A DNA stretch of 6,697 nucleotides from Victivallales bacterium (GTDB taxonomy: Bacteria > Verrucomicrobiota > Lentisphaeria > Victivallales > Victivallaceae), in NCBI GenBank assembly GCA_030634125.1, contig DAOWBJ010000094.1:1-6697 (forward strand), given 5' to 3'. The notes beneath the pieces are model-generated. The model saw only the letters and a list, made by a program, of their open reading frames with translations, ran no database searches and was not told the origin of the DNA. A program made the translations under genes and the position numbers. Each line of letters starts with the position of its first letter. Within the stretch, counting starts at the first letter, position 1. Below, one piece after another: positions 1-5,758 of this stretch.

Positions 1-980
1 AATGGTTCTTTATCTTCCTGCATGTCGCGGTTATAGGTTAACGGCAGACCTTTGCATAATGTCAAAATCGTGGTCAGCGAACCGTAAACCCGTGCGGTTT
101 TACCGCGGGAGAGTTCGGCGATATCAGGATTTTTCTTTTGCGGCATCAAGCTTGAGCCGGTGCAGAACGCATCGTCAAGTTCGATAAAATTGAATTCCTG
201 CGAACACCACAGGATAATATCCTCGGATAAACGTGAAACGTGCATTGCGAAAATCGCCAGATTGCTGATTAATTCAATCGCGAAATCACGATCGGCAACA
301 GCATCCATGCTGTTGCGGGTAACTCGTGAAAAATTCAAGCTTTCGCAAACCATTTCACGATTAATTTTTAAAGTTGAACCAGCCAGCGCGCCGGAACCTG
401 AAGGCATGACATTAATCCTTTTGGCACAGTCATTTAGACGCTCGACGTCACGGTCAAGCATTTCGACATAAGCTAGCAAGTGATGTCCGAATAAGACAGG
501 TTGAGCATGCTGTAAGTGGGTGAATCCCGGCAAGATAGCATCGCCGTTTGAGTCGGCTTGTTCAACGAGCGCGCGTTGGAAATCACGAATCATTTCGGCT
601 ATTTCGGCGACAACATCGCGCAGGTAAAGGCGGATGTCGAGCGCGACTTGGTCGTTACGGCTGCGGGCGCTGTGAACACGGGCGCCTTCATCTCCGAGTT
701 TTTCTATGAGAGCGCTTTCGATGTGCATGTGAATGTCTTCGAGCTCAGCGGAGAAAGTAAAATCACCTGTGTCAATACGTTTCTCAATTTTATCCAGCTC
801 TAGTGCGATTGCGTCCGCGGTTTCCCGCGGAATAATACCTTGTGCCGCAAGCATGGCAGAATGAGCTTTACTGCCCGTGATATCGTATTTATAAAGTCTT
901 TTGTCAAATGATATTGATTCCGAAAATTCGCTTAATTCTTTATCAGCTTGAGTGCTGAACCGTCCGCCTCACAGTGACAT
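1..980 (-). CDS. argH: Argininosuccinate lyase, 3' part cut by window edge; in-frame TGA at codon 4
   Basis: Cleaves argininosuccinate to arginine and fumarate, the last step of arginine synthesis, in the cytoplasm. Translating the minus strand from ATG at 980 gives 326 codons of a protein of usually about 460 residues; the rest lies beyond the left edge. Visible family landmarks are GGRF (codons 5-8), the DITGSKAH stretch (33-40), VHSARSRNDQ, FTHLQHAQP with His about codon 155, and the fumarase/lyase signature GSSLMPQKKNP with serines at codons 276-277, the usual distance from the start. A GGGAG Shine-Dalgarno site (991-987) lies 6 bases before the ATG. The oddity is codon 4 (971-969): it reads TGA where the family has Trp (MSL-W-GGRF). 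All later codons are open and the other Trp is TGG. The next in-frame ATG is codon 43, inside conserved sequence. It could be a nonsense mutation, read-through, or a base error. The family call is certain; functionality is not. Confidence 0.95.
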
Positions 981-1005
981 GACAAACTCCCGTGCTTATT
1001 ATTTT

Positions 1006-1035
1006 ATCGTATTTATAATTGTAAGGTAGTATCAA
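1006..1035 (-). promoter_or_regulatory. Probable argH promoter
   Basis: On the minus strand a -35 box TTGATA (1035-1030) and a -10 box TACGAT (1011-1006) are separated by 18 bases. The predicted transcript would start near 999, leaving a leader of about 19 bases that contains the GGGAG ribosome binding site. This is a sigma-70 consensus match by eye only, but its placement fits the argH start well. It is the only good match in the argH upstream region. Confidence 0.5.
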
Positions 1036-1156
1036 TTAGTCGAATTTACAAAAGATTCAACAATAAAATCATTTGATTTTTGCGAAATTAAGTTTCTAGT
1101 TGAATAATGACTAATATTCATTATATATGTAGCTTGGGACTTGAATATATTCCTAG

Positions 1157-1178
1157 TTGACCTACTGTATGTAGTCAA
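1157..1178. promoter_or_regulatory. Imperfect palindrome in the helicase promoter region
   Basis: The arms TTGA(C)CTAC and GTAGTCAA are complementary apart from one extra C and flank a TGTAT centre. The site covers the candidate -35 box TTGACC and ends 4 bases before a TATAAT. Its position would suit an operator or a short leader hairpin. No protein that binds it can be named. Confidence 0.3.
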
Positions 1179-1209
1179 ATTTTATAATTAAAACAAGGTA
1201 AAAAACACA

Positions 1210-2733
1210 TTGATTAAACTTATTAAAAATCTTTTGAGCGGAAAACAGAAAACTTCATCGCCGCATTCAGAGCGGGAAGCTCATGCCGCAATGAGAAGCA
1301 GGTCGAAGAAAAACAACAAAATAAAATCGAAACCACATCAGGAAACAGAAAAAACACAGCATCGAAAACCGATTAAAAAAACGATTAAAGATAAACCGGT
1401 GGCTAAAAAAGTACACAAACCGGCGATTATAGAACACAAAAAGAAAGTTCCGACAAAACCTGAAAAATTAATAGTTTATCCTGAACTCAAAGACAAAACA
1501 CGTTTTACTGATTTGAAATTACACGAAGATGTCTTATTCGGACTTCAGAAAATGGGATTTGAATATTGTACTCCGATTCAGGCAAAATCCCTGCCGTTCC
1601 TTATTGACGGACGTGATACCGCCGGTAAAGCGCAAACCGGTACAGGAAAAACCGCCGCGTTTCTCGCCGCTACTTTCAGTAAATTTCTTAATGAACCTAG
1701 AGAAAATCGTAAACCTGGAACTTGCCGGGCATTGATTATGGCGCCAACCCGTGAACTGGCAATGCAGATTTATAAAGACGCTGAACAAATCTCATTATTC
1801 ACTAAAATGAATAATTTAGTGGTTTTCGGCGGCATGGATCACCGCAAACAGCGGGATATGTTAAATAAACCAATTGATATTTTAATCGGTACTCCGGGGC
1901 GGATAATTGATTATTCCACCAGCCGTCATCTGAATTTGTCTGAAACAGAAGTATTAGTTTTAGATGAAGCTGACCGCATGCTGGATATGGGATTTATCCC
2001 GGACGTGCGGCGTATCATAAACAAACTCCCGGGCAAAGATAAACGCCAGACATTGCTTTACAGCGCGACTCTCGAAGATAAAATCCTGAGCTTGGCTGAC
2101 GCCTGGCTTGTAGATCCTGTTCAGGTTGAAAGTGAAAGCGATAAACTGGTTACCGATTTGATAGAACAAAACTTCTACACCGTGGCTCTCAATGAAAAAT
2201 TTGCTGTGCTGCATTGGATTATAAAAAATAAAGATTTTGAACGCATGTTGATTTTCGGTAACATGAAAAGCAAAAATTTTGACATTTACAGAGACTTAAA
2301 ACGCTATGGTATTGATTGTGATTTATTGTCAGGAGACGTTCCGCAGCCCAAACGCATGAAAATCCTTGAACGTTTCCGTTCGGGGAAACAAAAAATTGTG
2401 ATAGCCACTGACGTCGCGGCACGCGGTATTCATGTCGATGATGTGTCTATCGTGATCAATTATGATTTACCGGAACGCGCGGAGGATTATGTCCACCGCA
2501 TCGGGCGTACCGGCAGAGCCGGCAAAAAAGGCAAATCGATTAGTTTCGTATGTGAATACGGGGCTTATTCATTGGGTATAATTGAGGAATTACTGGACGA
2601 ACCGGCTAAATGCGTTATGCCGCCGGATGAAATGCTTGAAATGCCGCCAAGACCCGCAAAATCAATTTTTGTACTGCCCCAAAAAGACGGAAACCGCAGT
2701 CATTCAAAACCGGGAAGGCGTCCGCGACGATAA
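1210..2733 (+). CDS. rhlB: DEAD-box ATP-dependent RNA helicase, RhlB-like
   Basis: An ATP-driven RNA-unwinding enzyme of superfamily 2; relatives act in mRNA turnover and ribosome assembly in the cytoplasm. The 507-residue product has a lysine-rich, probably disordered N-terminal extension (about 1-95). It is followed by the Q motif GFEYCTPIQ (116-124), motif I AQTGTGKT (141-148), PTRELA (179-184), TPGR (228-231), DEAD (252-255), SAT (285-287), ATDVAARGIH (399-408) and HRIGRTGR (429-436), then a basic tail ending GRRPRR. The motif wording (YCTPIQA, GGMD, DRMLDMGFIP, the SGDVPQ-KR stretch, IEELL at the end of the core) resembles proteobacterial RhlB more than RhlE or DeaD, but the symbol is by resemblance only. 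The start is TTG at 1210, with a weak AAGG about 11 bases upstream; the alternative ATG at 1291 would trim 27 residues of the basic extension. All Trp codons are TGG and the stop is TAA. It appears monocistronic. Confidence 0.93.
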   Translation: MIKLIKNLLSGKQKTSSPHSEREAHAAMRSRSKKNNKIKSKPHQETEKTQHRKPIKKTIKDKPVAKKVHKPAIIEHKKKVPTKPEKLIVYPELKDKTRFTDLKLHEDVLFGLQKMGFEYCTPIQAKSLPFLIDGRDTAGKAQTGTGKTAAFLAATFSKFLNEPRENRKPGTCRALIMAPTRELAMQIYKDAEQISLFTKMNNLVVFGGMDHRKQRDMLNKPIDILIGTPGRIIDYSTSRHLNLSETEVLVLDEADRMLDMGFIPDVRRIINKLPGKDKRQTLLYSATLEDKILSLADAWLVDPVQVESESDKLVTDLIEQNFYTVALNEKFAVLHWIIKNKDFERMLIFGNMKSKNFDIYRDLKRYGIDCDLLSGDVPQPKRMKILERFRSGKQKIVIATDVAARGIHVDDVSIVINYDLPERAEDYVHRIGRTGRAGKKGKSISFVCEYGAYSLGIIEELLDEPAKCVMPPDEMLEMPPRPAKSIFVLPQKDGNRSHSKPGRRPRR

Positions 2734-2740
2734 AAAGCTT

Positions 2741-2779
2741 GAACACCGAACATCGAACGTTCAACATCGAACATCGAAT
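2741..2779. repeat. Heptamer tandem repeat (GAACATC type)
   Basis: Starting 7 bases after the helicase stop codon, the sequence is built of 7-base units: GAACACC, GAACATC, GAACGTT, CAACATC, GAACATC, then GAAT. Read in one frame it gives the low-complexity string NVQHRTSN, which I recall as a common spurious ORF in PVC and some candidate-phylum genomes. That recollection cannot be checked here. An inverted partial copy lies at 3251-3264. Confidence 0.85.
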
Positions 2780-2794
2780 AAAAAAGCTGGGAGC

Positions 2795-2812
2795 GCTGGT
2801 CGCCAGACCGGC
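2795..2812. repeat. Stem-loop 1 of a four-hairpin cluster
   Basis: GCTGGTC and GACCGGC form a 7-bp stem with one G-T pair around a GCCA loop. There is no T-run after it, so it is not a typical intrinsic terminator, although it is the first structure downstream of the helicase gene. Confidence 0.5.
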
Positions 2813-2817
2813 ATCTA

Positions 2818-2834
2818 AATCCCTAAAAGGGATT
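2818..2834. repeat. Stem-loop 2 of a four-hairpin cluster
   Basis: AATCCCT and AGGGATT form a perfect 7-bp stem with an AAA loop. The following bases are CTTATC, which is not a convincing U-tract. Confidence 0.55.
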
Positions 2835-2844
2835 CTTATCGTAG

Positions 2845-2863
2845 CCCACGGCAGTGCCGTGGG
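2845..2863. repeat. Stem-loop 3: CCCACGGCAGTGCCGTGGG palindrome
   Basis: A nearly perfect 19-base palindrome with 9-base arms around a single G; in RNA this would be an 8-bp stem with a 3-base loop. Its GC-rich composition contrasts with the AT-rich surroundings. I recall this palindrome as a dispersed repeat in PVC-type genomes, which needs a genome search to confirm. Confidence 0.65.
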
Positions 2864-2883
2864 TATCATGCCCCCTCTGAATC

Positions 2884-2900
2884 GTTCCCTGTAGGGGAAC
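2884..2900. repeat. Stem-loop 4 of a four-hairpin cluster
   Basis: GTTCCC and GGGAAC form a perfect 6-bp stem around a TGTAG loop. It is followed by TTCAAAATAT, so it makes only a weak terminator. Confidence 0.5.
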
Positions 2901-2989
2901 TTCAAAATATTTAATTCAAGTTTGTATATTCTATAAAATCATATATTTTAGAATAATATTAATAATAACTTGTTAGAGAGGCGTAAAAA

Positions 2990-3247
2990 ATGAAACCGAG
3001 ACTTGTCCTACTTATGATTTCAGCCATTGGACTTTTACCAGGCATGATTATTGTTATTATTTCACTGCTTTCATGTTTCCAAAAACAACCTGATGGTGTT
3101 ATTGGAGGTAGTCGATTGCCCTCATTTATTTACCTTACTGGATTTGATATTTCCATTAGAACAGCATTATTTCCAATGATTCTAATGTTTCTTGGGATTA
3201 TTTTATATATTGGTGGTTTTATATGGATGACGCGAGCAATTCGTTAA
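2990..3247 (+). CDS. Small two-helix membrane protein, function unknown
   Basis: I do not recognise this 85-residue protein. It starts with a positively charged tip (MKPR) and a hydrophobic helix (about 5-28). A short polar stretch (about 30-57, including QKQPDG) follows, then a second hydrophobic helix (about 58-80) and a basic end (TRAIR), so it should sit in the inner membrane with both ends probably inside. A lipoprotein box is not convincing: Cys29 is preceded by L-L-S. AGAGG (2975-2979) lies about 10 bases before the ATG, which supports a real gene. It is AT-rich and has AT-rich flanks, unlike its two large neighbours. It is bracketed by inverted copies of the GAACATC repeat (2766-2779 and 3251-3264), and it ends in TAA, 41 bases before the next gene. 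Confidence 0.7.
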   Translation: MKPRLVLLMISAIGLLPGMIIVIISLLSCFQKQPDGVIGGSRLPSFIYLTGFDISIRTALFPMILMFLGIILYIGGFIWMTRAIR

Positions 3248-3250
3248 TAA

Positions 3251-3264
3251 ATTCGATGTTCGAT
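3251..3264. repeat. Inverted partial copy of the heptamer repeat
   Basis: ATTCGATGTTCGAT is the exact reverse complement of 2766-2779 (ATCGAACATCGAAT). The two copies face each other across about 470 bases that hold the hairpin cluster and the small membrane protein gene. Confidence 0.75.
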
Positions 3265-3288
3265 ATTTAATATATCTGAGGAGATAAT

Positions 3289-4587
3289 ATGGGGAGAACT
3301 TCGCAAAAATTCAGTTCCGAACTTGCTATGCAGAAGTATTGGAATGGTCTGGATGTATCAGAAAGATTTTATACTGAAGCTAATATTCCGCTGATTATCC
3401 GTTCGGCTGGTTTCTGGAATCACGAAAGCGGACCTGACTTCAAGAATGCCGCGATCAAACTCGGCGACAACAAACTCAAAGGCGATATAGAGCTCCACAT
3501 GCGAGCCTCAGACTGGTTTGCTCATCAACACCAGCATGACAGTGCTTATTCAAATGTGATCCTGCATGTAGTCTGCGAAAATGATCTTAACCAGACTAAG
3601 CGTGAATTATTGCCGCCAATGCTGGTTTTGCAACAAACAGAAGATGTTGTAAATAAAGATGTAAAAGGCAAATGCGCGGAAGCCCTTTTTTCTCTTGAAA
3701 TAGAGGATGCCCGCAAACTTTTCCTCAAAGCCGGAGCGCACCGATTCAAAGAAAAATCCAAACGTTTTTTGCGTCAAATTTTGCTTGAAGGAACAGAGCA
3801 GGGCTTTTGGCGTTTTCTCTTTGAAGCGGCCGGCTACAAACAAAACAGTTCAGCGTTCAAGCTTTTATTTAAACGTTTTTTATCTTATCCAGAAAACATT
3901 CGCAAAAGCAATTTTGAGGATATTTTGTGGGGTGAATCAGGATTATTGCCGGATTTGATAACAGATAAAATTCATCCTGAAATAAAAGATTTCGCAAAAT
4001 TCCGCTGGAACAACTGGTGGCGAATACGTCTCCAAAGCAATAATCCAATCCCCTGGAAATCAGGAGGGCGACCAACGAATTCACCAGAACGCCGATTAGC
4101 CGTGTTAGTTAACTGGATGCGTCAATTCGGTGACACTCCGCTCAAAGAATTGGGAAAATATACTGAGAAATCATCTCCCGGGGAGTTAGTCGAACACATA
4201 ACGAAAAAGCTTGAAGTTACGGATGATTTATGGGATAATTTTGTCAATTTCAATACAAAAAAGAGTTCGGCCGCAAAAATCAGCGGCAAAAGTTTTGTTT
4301 TAGAAGTAGCCGTAAACGTGATATTTCCAGCAATTTACGCAATGACGAACTTCGATATTTTTAAAAACCCCCAATATGTAACCAGACAAATAGAAAAATC
4401 ATGGCAAATTTTACCCGCGACTCAGGAAAACGCCATTACCAAGCGGGCAGGGGATTTATGGTTCAAAGATTCCAGGCAGAAGCGCGAAGTTTTAAATTCC
4501 GCAGCCGCCCGCCAAGGCTTAATTCACATTTACCGGGAATACTGCGAAAAATGTCAATCCGACTGCAATAGCTGCAAGTGGTTGTAA
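3289..4587 (+). CDS. DUF2851 family protein
   Basis: A 432-residue protein that matches the DUF2851 family in length and in its conserved N-terminal half. That half contains GFWNHESGPDF (41-51), GDIELH (65-70) and SDWFAHQHQHDSAYSNVILHVV (starting at residue 74). The biochemical role of the family is not established to my knowledge. The conserved Asp, Glu and His residues suggest a metal-dependent or nucleic-acid-acting enzyme, but that is inference. The C-terminus carries a tight cysteine cluster CEKC-QSD-CNSC (419-429), able to hold zinc or an iron-sulfur cluster. There is no signal peptide or membrane segment, so it is probably cytoplasmic. The start is ATG at 3289 with a strong GAGGAG (3278-3283) 5 bases upstream. 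About fourteen Trp codons are all TGG, and the stop is TAA. It is followed by ssrA on the same strand with its own promoter. Confidence 0.88.
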   Translation: MGRTSQKFSSELAMQKYWNGLDVSERFYTEANIPLIIRSAGFWNHESGPDFKNAAIKLGDNKLKGDIELHMRASDWFAHQHQHDSAYSNVILHVVCENDLNQTKRELLPPMLVLQQTEDVVNKDVKGKCAEALFSLEIEDARKLFLKAGAHRFKEKSKRFLRQILLEGTEQGFWRFLFEAAGYKQNSSAFKLLFKRFLSYPENIRKSNFEDILWGESGLLPDLITDKIHPEIKDFAKFRWNNWWRIRLQSNNPIPWKSGGRPTNSPERRLAVLVNWMRQFGDTPLKELGKYTEKSSPGELVEHITKKLEVTDDLWDNFVNFNTKKSSAAKISGKSFVLEVAVNVIFPAIYAMTNFDIFKNPQYVTRQIEKSWQILPATQENAITKRAGDLWFKDSRQKREVLNSAAARQGLIHIYREYCEKCQSDCNSCKWL

Positions 4588-4629
4588 GTATTATCATCAG
4601 TCCATATTCTTTCCTCAAATCCACTTGCA
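4573..4629. repeat. 9-bp inverted repeat spanning the DUF2851 stop and the ssrA promoter
   Basis: TGCAAGTGG (4573-4581, last codons of the DUF2851 gene) is exactly complementary to CCACTTGCA (4621-4629), with 39 bases between them. The right arm includes most of the -35 box of ssrA. It may be a weak transcript-end structure or chance; no T-run follows. Confidence 0.35.
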
Positions 4630-4653
4630 AAAACGTTTATTTGGGAGTATATT
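4625..4653 (+). promoter_or_regulatory. Probable ssrA promoter
   Basis: TTGCAA (4625-4630) and TATATT (4648-4653) are 17 bases apart; a TATTAT at 4650-4655 is an alternative -10 box. Transcription would start near 4660, about 27 bases before the mature tmRNA 5' end, leaving a short leader to be processed. The -35 hexamer is the same as that of the recombinase promoter at 5137. Confidence 0.55.
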
Positions 4654-4687
4654 ATATATAGCCAAGTTCTTCTATGGTTTTTTACAT

Positions 4688-5040
4688 GGGGGTGAACTGG
4701 ATTCGACTGGATTAGCTACTAGTTGATGGCATGCCGAGGATAATCGTTGGCCTCGTTAATCATCGATTGCAATATTAATTGCTGAAGAACAATACGCATT
4801 AGCAGCATAGTTCTGCTACGTCTCTCCTCTGATGGACGCTAAGAGGGTAGAGGCGTCATCAAGCGCCCTGGCCTCAAAACCTGGTCTTTTGGTTTTAGGT
4901 AAGATCTAACAAAGGCTAGTCTGGATGTGAGCCCTGTTCATTGGCATAGCAAAAGGACGATAAACTCTAAAGATGAACTATGCATGTAGAAGTCCTCTTT
5001 TCACTCTTTCAGCACGGGGGTTCGACTCCCCCCGCCTCCA
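4688..5040 (+). ncRNA. ssrA: Transfer-messenger RNA (tmRNA)
   Basis: Rescues stalled ribosomes with SmpB and adds a degradation tag. The 5' end GGGGGTGAACTGGATTCGAC is the family hallmark. Its first seven bases pair (with G-T pairs) with CGCCTCC (5033-5039), followed by discriminator A5040; the rest of CCA is not encoded. The T-arm is a GGGGG/CCCCC stem with TTCGACT loop. Pseudoknot 1 is formed by CGAGG/CCTCG (4735-4739/4751-4755) and AATCG/CGATT (4742-4746/4764-4768). The reading frame resumes at GCT 4781, 24 bases after CCTCGT exactly as in E. coli, and encodes AEEQYALAA with TAG stop at 4808-4810, so the full tag is probably A-AEEQYALAA. A long hairpin follows (ACGTCTCTCCTCT with AGAGGGTAGAGGCGT). 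The length of about 353 bases is typical, and it is a one-piece (not permuted) form. Its 3' end is the likely integration site of the island that follows. Confidence 0.97.
5024..5040 (+). other. Likely left attachment region (attL) at the ssrA 3' end
   Basis: The 3' end of tmRNA genes is a well-known target of tyrosine integrases. Here an integrase gene on the same strand begins 172 bases downstream of an intact ssrA 3' end. I looked for a second copy of the T-arm/acceptor sequence to the right and found none before 6697, so the other junction and the exact core cannot be defined. The interval given is only the T-loop to acceptor segment most often used. Confidence 0.4.
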
Positions 5041-5115
5041 TTGCTTATTTTTTGTTATTTTTGTTTTTCTCGCTCAAGCTGCTTACCATAAACAGTTTCC
5101 AAATTTAAAATAAGC

Positions 5116-5157
5116 TTGCAAAACTGGCTAAAGGGGTTGCAAAAAGGGCTAAAAGGG
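5116..5157. repeat. 21-bp tandem repeat upstream of the recombinase
   Basis: Two adjoining 21-base units (5116-5136 and 5137-5157) share 18 of 21 positions: TTGCAAAA, two variable bases, GGCTAAA, one variable base, GGG. The period is two helical turns, so a protein bound to both copies would face the same side. The second unit begins with the -35 box of the recombinase promoter. GGGGTTGC at 5133-5140 is also inverted as GCAACCCC at 5189-5196, in the leader. An operator or recombination-directionality site is the natural guess. Confidence 0.6.
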
Positions 5158-5165
5158 TATATAAT
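5137..5165 (+). promoter_or_regulatory. Recombinase promoter
   Basis: TTGCAA (5137-5142), a 17-base spacer and a perfect TATAAT (5160-5165) make a good sigma-70-type promoter. The transcript would start near 5172, about 40 bases before the ATG at 5213. The -35 box lies at the start of the second 21-bp repeat, so a bound repressor would block it. Confidence 0.6.
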
Positions 5166-5212
5166 ATGACAACCAAGTGCAACCAAAAGCAACCCCAAAG
5201 AGGGATTTTATT

Positions 5213-5758
5213 ATGGCGGTAAAAAAATATGATAGAATAGACAGACCCTCGCCGTATGGTATAAAATGGTCGGTGGACGGAAAAAGGAAATTTAAGTTTT
5301 TTAAAAATAAAAGCGTCCGGGATGACTATTATAAAGAACTTCTCAAAAAAGAAAGAAAGATGGGAAGTTCATTATTGAGTTTATCAAGCGAAGAAGCTGC
5401 CACTATTAAACAAGCCCTCGAAATAGTCAGCAATACTCACGATGTAATTTTAGCATGTAAGGAATATGCGGAAAAAACTAAGCGTGTTGATATCAGCCCG
5501 CAGGGTGCTATTGATGAATATCTCAAAGAAAAGGCTATGCTTGGTCGGGATGATAATTATATCCGGGCAATTAAAAATATCCTGAAACGCGGTTGGAACG
5601 CTCTGCCCGTTTTATTCGATGACTGGAAAGAACCTGTTTGTCATAAATGGATACTTGAATTGAATCAAGACGGCTTTGCTGCGGTTACGATCAGAACTCA
5701 CGCTAAGACTTTTAACGGCTTTTGCAACTGGTGCATGGCGAAGAAGTATATATACTAG
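5213..5758 (+). CDS. Tyrosine recombinase/integrase, N-terminal half (frame-broken)
   Basis: This half carries the arm-binding and core-binding (SAM-like) domains of a phage-type integrase. Residues about 1-60 are lysine-rich (KKYDRIDRPSPYGIKWSVDG...), as in arm-binding domains. Residues about 95-178 are helical and end in the FNGFCNWCMAKKYI stretch that normally runs into x-x-N-P and the catalytic domain. Here the frame stops at TAG (5756-5758) right after a (TA)4 run (5747-5754). The catalytic domain continues in another frame. I chose ATG at 5213 because AGAGGG (5199-5204) lies 8 bases upstream; an in-frame GTG at 5177 has no such site. On its own the product would lack all catalytic residues. 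It has its own promoter, so a truncated DNA-binding protein could still be made. Confidence 0.8.
   Translation: MAVKKYDRIDRPSPYGIKWSVDGKRKFKFFKNKSVRDDYYKELLKKERKMGSSLLSLSSEEAATIKQALEIVSNTHDVILACKEYAEKTKRVDISPQGAIDEYLKEKAMLGRDDNYIRAIKNILKRGWNALPVLFDDWKEPVCHKWILELNQDGFAAVTIRTHAKTFNGFCNWCMAKKYIY

Larger units (their letters stand above)
981..1209. other. AT-rich divergent intergenic region
   Basis: This gap of 229 bases separates argH (leftward) from the helicase gene (rightward), so it must hold two opposing promoters. The argH promoter is recognisable. For the helicase side there is a TATAAT at 1183-1188, with a TTGACC at 1157-1162, but the spacing of 20 bases is long and the implied leader very short. 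I see no small gene or RNA in it. Confidence 0.6.

Noticed and set aside
2..803. Plus-strand open frames (2-187, 160-471, 558-803)
   Set aside because: They lie antisense to argH, whose minus-strand translation matches the lyase family codon by codon; they show no protein-like features and no ribosome binding sites.
1534..2422. Minus-strand open frames inside the helicase gene
   Set aside because: They are shadows of a gene with all DEAD-box motifs in order on the plus strand.
2741..2779. CRISPR-like array
   Set aside because: Units are 7 bases, contiguous and without spacers, and there is no cas gene in the window.
2582..2905. Open frames over the helicase end and the repeat region, on both strands
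   Set aside because: Their sequence is the translation of the heptamer repeat and hairpins (QHRTSN and its reverse), a known kind of spurious ORF.
3546..4084. Open frames in other phases inside the DUF2851 gene
   Set aside because: The family motifs and the strong ribosome binding site belong to the 3289-4587 frame only.
5041..5100. Dedicated intrinsic terminator for ssrA
   Set aside because: There are T-rich runs but no separate stem-loop after the tRNA-like domain; any termination would have to use the acceptor/T-arm structure itself.
5177..5212. GTG at 5177 as the recombinase start
   Set aside because: It would add twelve residues encoded by the repetitive CAACC stretch and has no Shine-Dalgarno site; the ATG at 5213 follows AGAGGG at proper spacing.
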